Shown here: positions 6,007 to 14,018 of the stretch, piece by piece
How the letters are laid out: each line of letters starts with the position of its first letter
How positions within the stretch are numbered: position 1 is the stretch's first letter
Assembly (NCBI GenBank): GCA_900754795.1
Contig: CAAEEA010000036.1
Span: 1 to 19,222 of the forward strand
Length of the DNA: 19,222 nucleotides
Direction: 5' to 3'
Source: Clostridia bacterium
GTDB taxonomy: Bacteria > Bacillota > Clostridia > Peptostreptococcales > Anaerovoracaceae
Position numbers and translations under genes: made by a program
The notes under the pieces: generated by a model
Told to the model about the DNA's origin: nothing
Databases searched by the model: none
The model's input: only the letters and a program-made list of their open reading frames with translations

Positions 6007-7521
6007 TTATGAAAAATATAAGTTTGTCGTCACATATTCAGGATCACAGGTTACGTCTATTCCCATGCTGCGGAGAGTCTGCTCGTCCCTTTCGCTGAGG
6101 ATCGCCGTACAGTGAGCTTTACACCCGGCCAGCCTGCCGAGCATCTGAGCGGCCTGCTGAGCGCACGGGTTGGTCTCGGCGGAAATGGACAGCGCCGTAA
6201 GGATCTCCTCAAGGTTTAAACTTTTGCGGTCATGATGAAGGACATTTTCTTTGAGATCCTGAATGTCACGGAACACGTTGGGAGCTATCACATATTTTTC
6301 GTCGTCAATGCAGGCCAGCTTCTTTACGGCGTTGAGTACCGCCGCCGCCGCCGCTACCATGCGACGGCTGCTCCTGCCGGTTACGATCTCCCCTCCCGGC
6401 ATCTCTATCGCCATGACTACCACATTGACAAACTTTTTATCACACCGGCGTTTGTACTCGGCGTACTCCCTTGCCGGAGTTACCACAAGCCGGTCTTCTT
6501 CTCTGGCGTTGACCTCTTTCATGAGGAGTTCAGATCTTTCGAGGGCTTCCTCAGATATGCGGCCTTTTTTGTAGTCGCATTTGGCTATTATGAACCGGCG
6601 GATTATCTCCTGTACAGCCGCTTCTCTCACTGCTTCATCGTCGGTTATGCAGAATCCCACGCGGTTTACTCCCATGTCTGTCGGCGATTTGTATTCCGCC
6701 TCCTGTCCCGTTATCTTTTCGATTATCCTCTTTACCACAGGGAAAACTTCAAGATCCCGGTTATAGTTGACCGCCATGGTGCCGTATGCTTCAAGGTGGA
6801 AAGAGTCAATCATGTTCACGTCTTTCAGATCGGCGGTTGCCGCCTCGTAGGCTATGTTTACCGGGTGTTTGAGCGGCAGGTTCCATATAGGGAACGTCTC
6901 AAATTTTGCATAGCGCACTCTCCTGCCGCGTTTATACTCGTGATAAAGCTGAGAAAGACAGGTCGCCAGTTTGCCGCTGCCTCCGCCCGGTCCCGTGACC
7001 ACGGCAAGAGGCTTTGTAACTTCTATGTAAGGATTGGCTCCGTATCCTTCCTCGCTGACGATAGTCTCGACATCCGTTGGATAACCTTTGGTATAGTAAT
7101 GCTTATATGTCCTGATATCGCGCCTTTCCAGCCTGTTGATAAATTTGTCAACGGCGGGGGAGTCTTCGTAGCGTGTGACTACAACGCTGTTTATCTTCAG
7201 GTTGTGTTTGCGGAAAATATCTATGAGCCTGAGGACTTCAAGATCATAAGTTATTCCAAAATCCTGGCGTGTCTTGCTGTTGATGATGTCGCCGGAATAA
7301 ATGCAGATTATGATCTCCGCCTTGTCTTTCATTTTTTCAAGGAGCTTTATCTTGGCGTTTTCATCAAATCCCGGCAGCACACGCATGGCGTGTTTATCGT
7401 GGACCAGCTTGCCGCCAAATTCCAGATAAAGTCTTTCGCTGTCTCCGTGATTTATCCGTTCAAGGATATACTTTGACTGCTCCTCAATGTACTTTTCCGC
7501 GTCAAAACCTGTTTTGTGCAT
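6007..7521 (-). CDS. DUF1846 domain-containing protein
   Basis: The 504-residue length and sequence match the DUF1846 family of cytosolic Firmicute and actinobacterial proteins, whose biochemical function I do not know. Visible features are an N-terminal segment with KYIEEQSKYILERI, a glycine-rich nucleotide-binding-like loop GPGGGSGK at 177-184 (not an exact Walker A), the conserved FPIWNLPLKHPVN stretch, and MPGGEIVTGR followed by an alanine-rich helix. GAGGAG about 8 nt before the ATG sets the start. It lies 32 bp after DUF1934 and 24 bp before the ClC gene, inside the operon. The family call is strong, the function unknown; the loop suggests nucleotide or phosphate handling, which is inference. 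Confidence 0.92.
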   Translation of the reverse strand: MHKTGFDAEKYIEEQSKYILERINHGDSERLYLEFGGKLVHDKHAMRVLPGFDENAKIKLLEKMKDKAEIIICIYSGDIINSKTRQDFGITYDLEVLRLIDIFRKHNLKINSVVVTRYEDSPAVDKFINRLERRDIRTYKHYYTKGYPTDVETIVSEEGYGANPYIEVTKPLAVVTGPGGGSGKLATCLSQLYHEYKRGRRVRYAKFETFPIWNLPLKHPVNIAYEAATADLKDVNMIDSFHLEAYGTMAVNYNRDLEVFPVVKRIIEKITGQEAEYKSPTDMGVNRVGFCITDDEAVREAAVQEIIRRFIIAKCDYKKGRISEEALERSELLMKEVNAREEDRLVVTPAREYAEYKRRCDKKFVNVVVMAIEMPGGEIVTGRSSRRMVAAAAAVLNAVKKLACIDDEKYVIAPNVFRDIQDLKENVLHHDRKSLNLEEILTALSISAETNPCAQQAAQMLGRLAGCKAHCTAILSERDEQTLRSMGIDVTCDPEYVTTNLYFS

Positions 7522-7553
7522 TTCTCGTCTCCTCTGTTTTATATATCTTAATT

Positions 7554-7976
7554 TTACATTACGTCTATTGTTATCCTGTTTTTGCCTTCCGCCAGACCTT
7601 CAAGGCTGATCTGATACTGAACGGCGACAGAACCGCGGCCCTCTTCCATGTTCAGGTCGTTTCTGACATAGTCGGTCAGCACTTCCACACCCATCGGCCC
7701 GTAAGGCGTCTGGTACACGCTGCTGAAGCGCCTGCCTTTTTCAAAATACAGTTCGCTGCCAAAGCCTTCACCGCTTCTTTTGAGCCTTACGGAATTATCG
7801 TCCACTCTTATGGTCGTCTTGCAGCCTTCCATTCCCGAAAGCTCCGTCTCGTCATATATGATATAGGCCCGGCCGCCGCGGGTATAAAATCTCCCGTCTG
7901 TAACAAATTCCATCTGTTCTTCTTCTTTGTCGTCAAAATTCTGAGTTCCGACGATTTTCAGCGTAATGTCTTTCAT
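7554..7976 (-). CDS. DUF1934 domain-containing protein
   Basis: This 140-residue protein is predicted to be a small cytosolic beta-barrel (lipocalin-like fold) of the DUF1934 family, to which Bacillus subtilis YwiB belongs. Family-like features are the start MKDITLKIVGTQ, then YIIYDETELSGMEG, TTIRV, the central YQTPYGPMGVEVLT, and a repeating strand pattern at the end. Its start overlaps the 3' end of ddl by 44 bp in another frame. The ribosome-binding site is poor (AAAGGA about 15 nt upstream), so translation probably depends on ribosomes finishing ddl. The molecular role is unknown. Confidence 0.88.
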   Translation of the reverse strand: MKDITLKIVGTQNFDDKEEEQMEFVTDGRFYTRGGRAYIIYDETELSGMEGCKTTIRVDDNSVRLKRSGEGFGSELYFEKGRRFSSVYQTPYGPMGVEVLTDYVRNDLNMEEGRGSVAVQYQISLEGLAEGKNRITIDVM

Positions 7977-9033
7977 ATCCTAAATCTATGATCCTTTCGA
8001 TTATCTGGGAACAGGTAAACCCGCTTGCCCGCCAGAGCAGGGGGAACATGCTGTTTCCTGTAAACCCCGGTATTGTGTTTATTTCGTTTATGTATATTTT
8101 TCCTGTGTTCTTATCTTTGAAAAAATCCGCCCGGCAGAATCCTTTCCCGTCTATGGCTCTGTACGCTTTCAGCGCCAGTTTTTTTATGATCCGCCGGTCT
8201 TCCGGTTCTATGTCAGCCGGAATCTTCAGTCTGCTTCTGGCAGTATCAGATCCGCCGCTCCCGTATTTGGCCATGTAGTCGTAAAATCCGCCCTCCGGCA
8301 CGATCTCTCCTATGACGCTGACTCCGGTATCTTCTGCCGTATTCCCAATGACCGCCGTCTCAAGTTCCCGGCAGTCAAGCCCTTTTTCGGCAATTATCCT
8401 TGTGTCAAGCGCCGCGGCGGTTTCAAGAGCGGCATCGAGCCGGTCTTCTGATAAAACTTTTGTTATCCCGATGCTCGATCCCATGCCGGCAGGCTTGATG
8501 AAACAGGGAAAGCCGACAAAGCCAGCAATGCGGTCTTTCAGAACTTTCCTGTCTTTGCGCGCCTCATCTGAGTCAAAAGCCATGTAAGGACATACGGGAA
8601 GCCCGTTTTGAATCATCACTTCCTTAAATGCTCTTTTGTCCATGGCTACGGCTGAAGCGAATACGCCGCACCCGGCATAGGGCATACCGAGGATCTCAAG
8701 AAATCCCTGAATGCGCCCGTCTTCTCCTGTACTTCCGTGTATCACGGGCAGTATGAAATCTGTCGCTTTTTTCAGCCGCTCCGGAGCAAAGGGAACGGAA
8801 TGTTGCTCCCATAAGCCGGATCTGATAATCTCCGCTGTCTTTTTCTTTCTGTTCCGGACTTCGCCGCTGTGGAAGCCGACGAGTTTCCACTCTCCTTTTT
8901 TAGTTATTCCTATGTATACCGGTACAAATTTTTCCGAATCGAGAGCCTCGATAACGTTGGCGGCAGAAGCGAGGGAAACCTCATGCTCCGGCGTCCGCCC
9001 TCCGAAAACGACTCCAATCCTTTTTTTGCACAT
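7933..9033 (-). CDS. ddl: D-alanine--D-alanine ligase
   Basis: This is the cytosolic ATP-grasp enzyme that joins two D-alanines for peptidoglycan precursors. GGAGG about 9 nt upstream sets the ATG at 9033 (366 residues); the open frame extends further but into the hslO end. Motifs: FGGRTPEHEVS (10-20) with Glu17, PVIHGSTGEDG (97-106), the ATP-binding IKPAGMGSSIGI (179-190), the omega-loop FYDYMAKY (250-257), RADFF (301-305) and NEINTIPGFT (316-325). The Lys-Tyr in the omega loop is that of D-Ala-D-Ala rather than D-Ala-D-Lac ligases, so a vancomycin-sensitive precursor is expected. The ribosome-binding site begins right after the hslO stop, and the gene overlaps DUF1934 by 44 bp. Confidence 0.96.
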   Translation of the reverse strand: MCKKRIGVVFGGRTPEHEVSLASAANVIEALDSEKFVPVYIGITKKGEWKLVGFHSGEVRNRKKKTAEIIRSGLWEQHSVPFAPERLKKATDFILPVIHGSTGEDGRIQGFLEILGMPYAGCGVFASAVAMDKRAFKEVMIQNGLPVCPYMAFDSDEARKDRKVLKDRIAGFVGFPCFIKPAGMGSSIGITKVLSEDRLDAALETAAALDTRIIAEKGLDCRELETAVIGNTAEDTGVSVIGEIVPEGGFYDYMAKYGSGGSDTARSRLKIPADIEPEDRRIIKKLALKAYRAIDGKGFCRADFFKDKNTGKIYINEINTIPGFTGNSMFPLLWRASGFTCSQIIERIIDLGYERHYAENRRNSEF

Positions 9034-9049
9034 GGTATAAGCCTCCGGT

Positions 9050-9940
9050 CTATTTTTCTGCGCTTGCCAGAATTCTCTCCAGATGAGCTTTATCAAATTT
9101 GTATTTTTTAAGGCAGAACTGGCAGACGAGTTCCGCTTCGTTGTCTTCTTCTATTATTTCTTTGAGATCTTTTTTGCCTATGGTCATCAGGACTTTTTCA
9201 AGCCGCTCTTCGGAGCAGTCGCATTTCCAGTCCATGTTTCTGATCTCCAGTTCTTCAAGGGCGTATTCAGGCGGAAGTCCCGAAAATATTTCCCGCGCCA
9301 TGCCTCTTACGCCGTCTGTCTTTTCAACTACAGATGTTATGGGCTCCATGGCCGCCACTGTCTTTTCCAGTTCTACTACAGCGCCTTCTTCAGCCCCGGG
9401 CAGTACCTGGATGATCATCCCGCCGGCGCATCCGACGGAATAATCCCTTTCGATCTTTACTCCCAGCGCCACCGCGGTGTTCTGCTGCTCGGATATATAG
9501 TAATATGCCGCGAGATCTTCGGCTATCTCCCCGGAAACCAGGCTTACAGTGCCGGTATACGGTTCTTTAAGCCCCAGATCTTTTATCACCGTGAGCTCTC
9601 CTTTGCCCAGAGAGCCTCCCACGTCGAGCTTGCCGTTTGCTTTCAGCGGCAGGTCAGCGTCGGGATTGGCTATAAACCCCTTTACGTTTCCGCTGCCGTC
9701 TGCTGTGGCGAGTATCTGTCTGGCAGGTCCGTCTCCTTTAAAAATAAGGGTGAGCTTATCTTTTTCTCCTTTGAGCATGAGTCCCATGAGTCCCGCTCCC
9801 GTAAGCACACGACCCAGACCCGCCGAGGCAAGAGGCGTAGTCTTGTGTATTGCCGCGGCGTCGCGGACAAGCTGTGTGCTGTCCGTCAGGTAGACCCTGA
9901 AAGACCCGCTTTTATCCATAGCTGTCATTACTTTATTCAT
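9050..9940 (-). CDS. hslO: Hsp33 redox-regulated chaperone
   Basis: The 296-residue length is standard for Hsp33. The protein is a cytosolic holdase switched on when oxidants strip zinc from four cysteines. Those cysteines are all present in the C-terminal switch: CDC (240, 242) and CQFC (273, 276). The N-terminal domain has the usual GRVLTGAGLMGLMLKGE stretch (43-59), GDGPARQI and GFIANPDADLPL. AAGGAAG about 9 nt upstream supports the start. It lies 23 bp after the phosphohexomutase gene and 16 bp before ddl, so it is in mid-operon, which joins oxidative-stress protection to wall synthesis. Confidence 0.96.
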   Translation of the reverse strand: MNKVMTAMDKSGSFRVYLTDSTQLVRDAAAIHKTTPLASAGLGRVLTGAGLMGLMLKGEKDKLTLIFKGDGPARQILATADGSGNVKGFIANPDADLPLKANGKLDVGGSLGKGELTVIKDLGLKEPYTGTVSLVSGEIAEDLAAYYYISEQQNTAVALGVKIERDYSVGCAGGMIIQVLPGAEEGAVVELEKTVAAMEPITSVVEKTDGVRGMAREIFSGLPPEYALEELEIRNMDWKCDCSEERLEKVLMTIGKKDLKEIIEEDNEAELVCQFCLKKYKFDKAHLERILASAEK

Positions 9941-9963
9941 ATGGCAGTTCTTCCTTTTTTGTG

Positions 9964-11631
9964 TTATATATCGCCAAGCGCGTCCTTTACCTCGCTGAGC
10001 AGCCTGTCTACGTTGTCCGCCGCCTGCTCTCTTGAAGCGCCTTTGGCAAAAGCGTATATTTTAAGTTTCAGCTCCGTCCCTGACGGCCGTATGATGATCT
10101 GATGGCCTCCCGGCAAAAGAGCTCTGAACATATCGTCGCAGCAGTGAGTAGCGTCTACGGTCAGCGGCAGGCCCAGCAGCCGCGTCATGTTGCCGTCAAA
10201 AAGAAATTCCATTATCCTGTTTATCTTTTCTCTTTCTTTCTCTGAGGAAAATTCCAGAGCAATGGCTTTTGACCCGGCATATCCGTATGTTCCATAAAAT
10301 TCGGCCAGTCTGTCAAAGAGCGTTTTTCCCTGCGCCTTAAGACAGGCCGCTATGATGGTTATCATCTGAACGGCAAGTATGCCGTCTTTATCTCTGGTGT
10401 AATTGCCGTAAAGATAGCCGAGGCTTTCTTCAAATCCGAAAAGAAAATCCTCTTCTCTTCCGGCCTCCTTTAAGAGCTCCATCTCCAGGGCGATATTTTT
10501 AAACCCGGTAGGAACATTTTTTATATGCACTCTGTAGGCTCTGGCTATGTCTTCGGCGTAAGGCGAGGATACGAAGCTCTTGTAGACCATTTTCTGGCCT
10601 CTCATATTCTTGCCGCCTATGCGGTGAGCGTGACACCAGCATACATAGTCGAGCATCAGAAGCCCTGCCTGATCTCCCGTGAGCCTGTAAAACCTGCCGT
10701 CTCTTTTGGCCATAACTCCCATGCGGTCGCTGTCGGGATCGGTAGCGACAATTATGTCCGTCCCGTCGCCGGCGCAGGAAAGAGCCAGATCAAAGACTTT
10801 TTCGTTTTCGGGATTTGGCGATGGACAGGTGGAAAACTCTCCGTCAAATCCCATCTGCTCTTTAACGTATTTTACATTTTTTACTCCGAGGTTCTCAAAG
10901 ACAGCCGGCACATAGCGGCCTCCCACGCCGTTGAGAGGCGTGTATACAACGTTAATGCCGCTGAGGGCTTCTCTGACATTATCCATGTCTTCCGTCCAGA
11001 AAAGCCTCTGGTCTGAAACTGCCTTAAAGTACGCTTTGTCTACGTCTTCGGGGCAGGAATATATATTGCCGTTACCCCCTTCCTCGGTCTCAAAGTACGG
11101 TCTGCTGTTTATATATCCTTCTACTTTTCTGGCTTTCAGATCATCTATCTGATTGCCGAAATGATCGTACACTTTATATCCGTTGTATTCTTTTGGGTTA
11201 TGACTGGCTGTAATCATTATGCCGCAGTCCGCTCCCAGATACCTTATGGCAAAAGACACTTCCGGCACAGGTGTCGGCAGATCGAAAACATAAGCGTCGA
11301 TCCCCCGCCCGGCAAATACCCGGGCGGTCACGTCAGCATACTTTCGCGAATTGAGACGTGTATCGTATCCTATGACCGCTTTTGGGCGGCGGTGCTTTGA
11401 CAGCAGATAGTCGGCCACTCCCATGGTCGCCCGCCGGATTACTATCTCATTGATCCTGTTCGTTCCAAGACCCATCTTGCCCCTGAGACCTGAAGTTCCG
11501 AAAGTCATGTCCCTGCAGAACCTGTCGTAGATCTCGTCGCTGTCGTTTTCTATGGCGGAGGCCTCCTCCCTGAGCTTGACCGGGAGATCCTGCTCCCGCC
11601 AGTATGAATATTGTCTGTTTGCTTTTTCCAT
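9964..11631 (-). CDS. pgcA: phosphoglucomutase/phosphomannomutase (alpha-D-phosphohexomutase)
   Basis: It interconverts hexose 1- and 6-phosphates in the cytosol, feeding UDP-glucose and cell-surface polymers. From the ATG at 11631 it has 555 residues; an upstream TTG at 11655 would add eight. Neither has a strong ribosome-binding site, and the ATG gives the N-terminus most like the family. Motifs in domain order: TFGTSGLRG (43-51), the phosphoserine loop TASHNPKEYNGYK with Ser143, the magnesium site DPDSDR (298-303), the sugar-binding GFEESLGY (399-406), and the phosphate-binding RPSGTE (515-520). All key residues are intact. Length and order match the Bacillus PgcA type; substrate preference (glucose or mannose) cannot be told. 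It is the first gene of the leftward six-gene operon. Confidence 0.94.
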   Translation of the reverse strand: MEKANRQYSYWREQDLPVKLREEASAIENDSDEIYDRFCRDMTFGTSGLRGKMGLGTNRINEIVIRRATMGVADYLLSKHRRPKAVIGYDTRLNSRKYADVTARVFAGRGIDAYVFDLPTPVPEVSFAIRYLGADCGIMITASHNPKEYNGYKVYDHFGNQIDDLKARKVEGYINSRPYFETEEGGNGNIYSCPEDVDKAYFKAVSDQRLFWTEDMDNVREALSGINVVYTPLNGVGGRYVPAVFENLGVKNVKYVKEQMGFDGEFSTCPSPNPENEKVFDLALSCAGDGTDIIVATDPDSDRMGVMAKRDGRFYRLTGDQAGLLMLDYVCWCHAHRIGGKNMRGQKMVYKSFVSSPYAEDIARAYRVHIKNVPTGFKNIALEMELLKEAGREEDFLFGFEESLGYLYGNYTRDKDGILAVQMITIIAACLKAQGKTLFDRLAEFYGTYGYAGSKAIALEFSSEKEREKINRIMEFLFDGNMTRLLGLPLTVDATHCCDDMFRALLPGGHQIIIRPSGTELKLKIYAFAKGASREQAADNVDRLLSEVKDALGDI

Positions 11632-11681
11632 AATATGATTATCCGTATTTTTCAAGATTTTAAACGCAGAACAAACCGCGT

Positions 11682-11718
11682 ATGATTTATCATTTTATTT
11701 TATCATATTTCCCATGAT
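11682..11718. promoter_or_regulatory. divergent control region with four ATGAT half-sites
   Basis: Between pgcA and htrA lie ATGAT (11682-11686), ATCAT (11689-11693), ATCAT (11702-11706) and ATGAT (11714-11718), making two inverted pairs. The same stretch, read leftward, holds TAAAAT (11697-11702) with a TGTAAA (11720-11725) 17 bp upstream, a modest promoter for the six-gene operon. The pentamers may be a regulator site or chance in AT-rich DNA. Confidence 0.35.
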
Positions 11719-11743
11719 TTTTACACAGAAAAAACACAATGAA

Positions 11744-11753
11744 TGAATATAAT
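11744..11753 (+). promoter_or_regulatory. candidate -10 element of htrA
   Basis: TGAATATAAT contains a perfect TATAAT at 11748-11753, with a TG two bases upstream. No -35 box sits at 16-18 bp; TTTACA (11720-11725) is close to consensus but 22 bp away. The predicted start would be near 11760, just before the AAAGGAGGT of htrA, giving a very short leader. Confidence 0.45.
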
Positions 11754-11777
11754 CTTAGTCAAAAGGAGGTCTTATTT

Positions 11778-13025
11778 ATGGATGATTGGAACAAGTTCTC
11801 CGGTAATGAAGAATTCAAAGAGGAAACCTCTTACGAGCCCTTTACCTCTCCGGAAATAAAAAAGCCTGAAAAGAAGAAAAAGAAATTCGTGACAAAAAAA
11901 GTCTTTGTCCTTACTCTGATCTGCGCGGTCGTATTTTCGGCGGCGGCGGGAGCGGGAGGTTACGCTCTGGCGTCATATTTCCTCGGCGGCAGTATCCCGG
12001 GAAAAACGATAAACGCTACGAACTATAACCTTACAGGCGCGACCGGCAGCGAGCTGTCGATCCAGGAGATAGTGGCAAAAAACGAAAACTCTGTGGTAGC
12101 CATAACAACCGAATCGGTTTCCACCGATTCATGGGCAGGCCAGTATGTTACTCAGGGGGCCGGGAGCGGTGTTGTATACAGTGAAGACGGATACATCCTC
12201 ACAAATAATCACGTGATCGAGGGGGCGAGCAATATCACCGTCACAATGCATGACGGAAAAGATTATCAGGCTTCTCTTGTGGCTACTGACGAGCAGTCCG
12301 ACATAGCCGTTCTTAAGATAGACGCATCGGGGCTTACTCCTGTCACCCTCAGCGAGTCTGACAGCCTGTCTGTCGGAGATCTCGCGGTGGTTATCGGAAA
12401 TCCTCTGGGAACTCTTGCCGGAACCGCCACTGACGGTATTGTGAGCGGTCTTGAAAGAGAGATAACCCTTGACGGAAAGAGCATGACCCTGCTTCAGATC
12501 AGCGCTTCCGTAAACCCGGGCAATTCCGGCGGCGGCGTATTTGATCAGTACGGCAATCTGATAGGTCTTGTGGTAGCAAAATCTTCAGGATCTGATGTGG
12601 AGGGCCTCGGATTCGCGATCCCGTCGGATACCGTTGCTTCCGTGGCACGGTCCCTCATAGATAACGGCTATGTGGCCGGAAGACCGGCGGCGGGCATTAC
12701 TGTCGTAGACCTTACTTCTGCCTCAGACGCCATGAGATACGGAGTCAGCGTAACCGGAGTATATATACAGGAAGTAACCGGTTCAAACGCTGAAAAAGCC
12801 GGTCTCAAAGCCGGAGATCTCGTATATATGATCGACGGCGAGCAGGTAACCGGTATCGACATGCTTTCACGCGAGATCCAGTCTCACGAAGTCGGAGATG
12901 AAATCACTCTGACCATAGTAAGAAATGACAAAATGGAAGAAATAAAACTGACGCTTACAGAGGCAAACGCGCCGGAATCCGGCTCTGAGTCCCCTGAGGC
13001 AAAGACCGAGGCCAGCGCGGCCTGA
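11778..13025 (+). CDS. HtrA/DegP-type membrane-anchored serine protease with PDZ domain
   Basis: AAAGGAGGT at 11762-11770 sets the ATG at 11778 (415 residues). A basic cytosolic N-terminus (1-41, with KKPEKKKKK) precedes one transmembrane helix (about 42-69), so the protease faces outside the membrane. The trypsin-like domain has the full triad: His145 in TNNHVIEG, Asp175 in SDIAVLKI, Ser250 in NPGNSGGGVF. One PDZ domain follows (about 303-393, with AGLKAGDLVYMIDG), and an acidic Ser/Glu/Ala-rich tail ends the protein. The family degrades or refolds damaged exported proteins and often answers to envelope-stress regulators. It is divergent from the pgcA operon and ends at a strong hairpin. No dedicated two-component system is adjacent; the ECF pair at 1863-3106 is a possible but unproved controller. 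Confidence 0.96.
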   Translation: MDDWNKFSGNEEFKEETSYEPFTSPEIKKPEKKKKKFVTKKVFVLTLICAVVFSAAAGAGGYALASYFLGGSIPGKTINATNYNLTGATGSELSIQEIVAKNENSVVAITTESVSTDSWAGQYVTQGAGSGVVYSEDGYILTNNHVIEGASNITVTMHDGKDYQASLVATDEQSDIAVLKIDASGLTPVTLSESDSLSVGDLAVVIGNPLGTLAGTATDGIVSGLEREITLDGKSMTLLQISASVNPGNSGGGVFDQYGNLIGLVVAKSSGSDVEGLGFAIPSDTVASVARSLIDNGYVAGRPAAGITVVDLTSASDAMRYGVSVTGVYIQEVTGSNAEKAGLKAGDLVYMIDGEQVTGIDMLSREIQSHEVGDEITLTIVRNDKMEEIKLTLTEANAPESGSESPEAKTEASAA

Positions 13026-13078
13026 TCAAAGCCAAGCAATCCAATTCCTTTCTAATATATACCTTAAAACCAATTCAA

Positions 13079-13113
13079 CCTCAAACGCCCGGCACTGAGC
13101 CGGGCGTTTGAGG
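13079..13113. terminator. bidirectional hairpin between htrA and plsC
   Basis: Arms 13079-13093 and 13099-13113 are exact 15-bp complements (CCTCAAACGCCCGGC) around a 5-nt loop. The stem is very stable, but a T run is weak on both sides. It lies between two convergent stop codons. Confidence 0.85.
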
Positions 13114-13143
13114 TATATGCGTTTAAATTATCTTTTCTCTTTC

Positions 13144-13866
13144 TCAGACAAGACCGCTTCTGACTATCTCCTCCAGGCGGCCGCTGAGCTCTGACTGTTC
13201 TTTTCTGTCAAGTTTTGAAGTGTCTATCGGTTCATGGATGACTGCCTCTACTCTCTGACCTTTGCTGATCTTTCCCGTTTCTTCAAAGACTTTATAAGTG
13301 CCGTTGAGCGTTACGGGAACCACAACAGCCTTTGCCCTGGTGGCCAGTTTAAGACTGCCCTGTTTGAATTCTCCCATCCTGCCTGAATGGCTTCTGGTGC
13401 CTTCCGGAAATATGACCAGAGAATAGCCGTTTCTGAGCATGTCGGCGCCTTCGTTTATGGTCATAAGAGAGGCTCTGGCGTCTCCTCTTTTGATGAACAG
13501 GCTCTCGATCCTGGCTGTCCACGATGAAAACATCGGTATCTTAGTCAGTTCTTCTTTGGCGATAAAGCCGATCTGGTGTTTTGTAATATTGAGAAATACC
13601 AGTATATCCGCATATGACTGATGGTTCGCGACATAGACCACCGGGCCGTTCTGAGGAAGATACTGAGGGTTCTTTATGTCTATCGTCAGATCAAGATATT
13701 TAACTACTTTGTCTGACCAGTATCTGCATACTTCCGAAATAACCTGTCGTTCTTCTTCCGATTCTCCCCGGGCTTTGAGAGAATCTATGCGTTTTTTATA
13801 ATCTCCCAGAGATGCTATTGTCCTTGCCAGATAAAAAAAAGCTCCTGCATTTCCAATGATCTTCAT
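13144..13866 (-). CDS. plsC: 1-acyl-sn-glycerol-3-phosphate acyltransferase (PlsC family)
   Basis: AGGAGG about 7 nt upstream of the ATG at 13866 gives 240 residues; the frame runs open to 13998 through promoter sequence. Family motifs: NHQSYAD (81-87) with catalytic His82 and Asp87 (HX4D), a GFIAKEEL-type block at 100-107, FIKRGDA (124-130) and FPEGTRS (153-159). PlsC proteins acylate lysophosphatidic acid to phosphatidic acid at the inner membrane face. A hydrophobic N-terminal helix may anchor it. It stands alone, divergent from the PAP2 operon, with a small GC hairpin (13893-13898 / 13906-13911) in its 5' leader. Confidence 0.94.
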   Translation of the reverse strand: MKIIGNAGAFFYLARTIASLGDYKKRIDSLKARGESEEERQVISEVCRYWSDKVVKYLDLTIDIKNPQYLPQNGPVVYVANHQSYADILVFLNITKHQIGFIAKEELTKIPMFSSWTARIESLFIKRGDARASLMTINEGADMLRNGYSLVIFPEGTRSHSGRMGEFKQGSLKLATRAKAVVVPVTLNGTYKVFEETGKISKGQRVEAVIHEPIDTSKLDRKEQSELSGRLEEIVRSGLV

Positions 13867-13917
13867 GTGACATCCTCCTGCTTTTGTGGGAACGCGCCTG
13901 TGTCCGGCGCGGATAAT

Positions 13918-13946
13918 ATTATAACACGACACTATATTATTTTCCA
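13918..13946 (-). promoter_or_regulatory. promoter of plsC
   Basis: On the minus strand TGGAAA (13941-13946; 4 of 6) is 17 bp from a perfect TATAAT (13918-13923) with an extended -10 TG. The expected leader is about 45 nt and contains the GC hairpin near 13893-13911. Confidence 0.65.
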
Positions 13947-13957
13947 CTGAAAAAGTG

Positions 13958-13963
13958 TATAAT
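13958..13963 (+). promoter_or_regulatory. -10 element of the PAP2-cysK-pucR operon
   Basis: A perfect TATAAT, about 55 bp before the PAP2 start. No clear -35 box is visible, and a small inverted repeat CACT-GAAAA-AGTG (13945-13957) lies just upstream, overlapping the -35 of the leftward plsC promoter. Activation or shared control is possible. Confidence 0.5.
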
Positions 13964-14018
13964 ACAATAAAGACATCTTTCGGCCATCTGAGCCGCATCT
14001 TTGATTCAGGAGGATTTT

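Noticed and set aside
6232..7476. Long open frame on the + strand (414 codons) opposite the DUF1846 gene
   Set aside because: It is antisense to a clear family member over its whole length, has no ribosome-binding site and shows no recognisable protein pattern; it follows from the codon use of the real gene.
7933..9033. D-Ala-D-Lac (glycopeptide-resistance) ligase
   Set aside because: The omega loop carries the Lys-Tyr pair of ordinary D-Ala-D-Ala ligases, and no vanH or vanX genes are adjacent.
9083..10102. 339-codon + strand open frame across hslO and the end of pgcA
   Set aside because: It runs antisense through the conserved Hsp33 coding sequence and crosses a gene boundary, with no family features.
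13867..13998. N-terminal extension of plsC up to 13998
   Set aside because: It would run through both promoters; the ATG at 13866 has AGGAGG at the right distance and begins a normal PlsC N-terminus.
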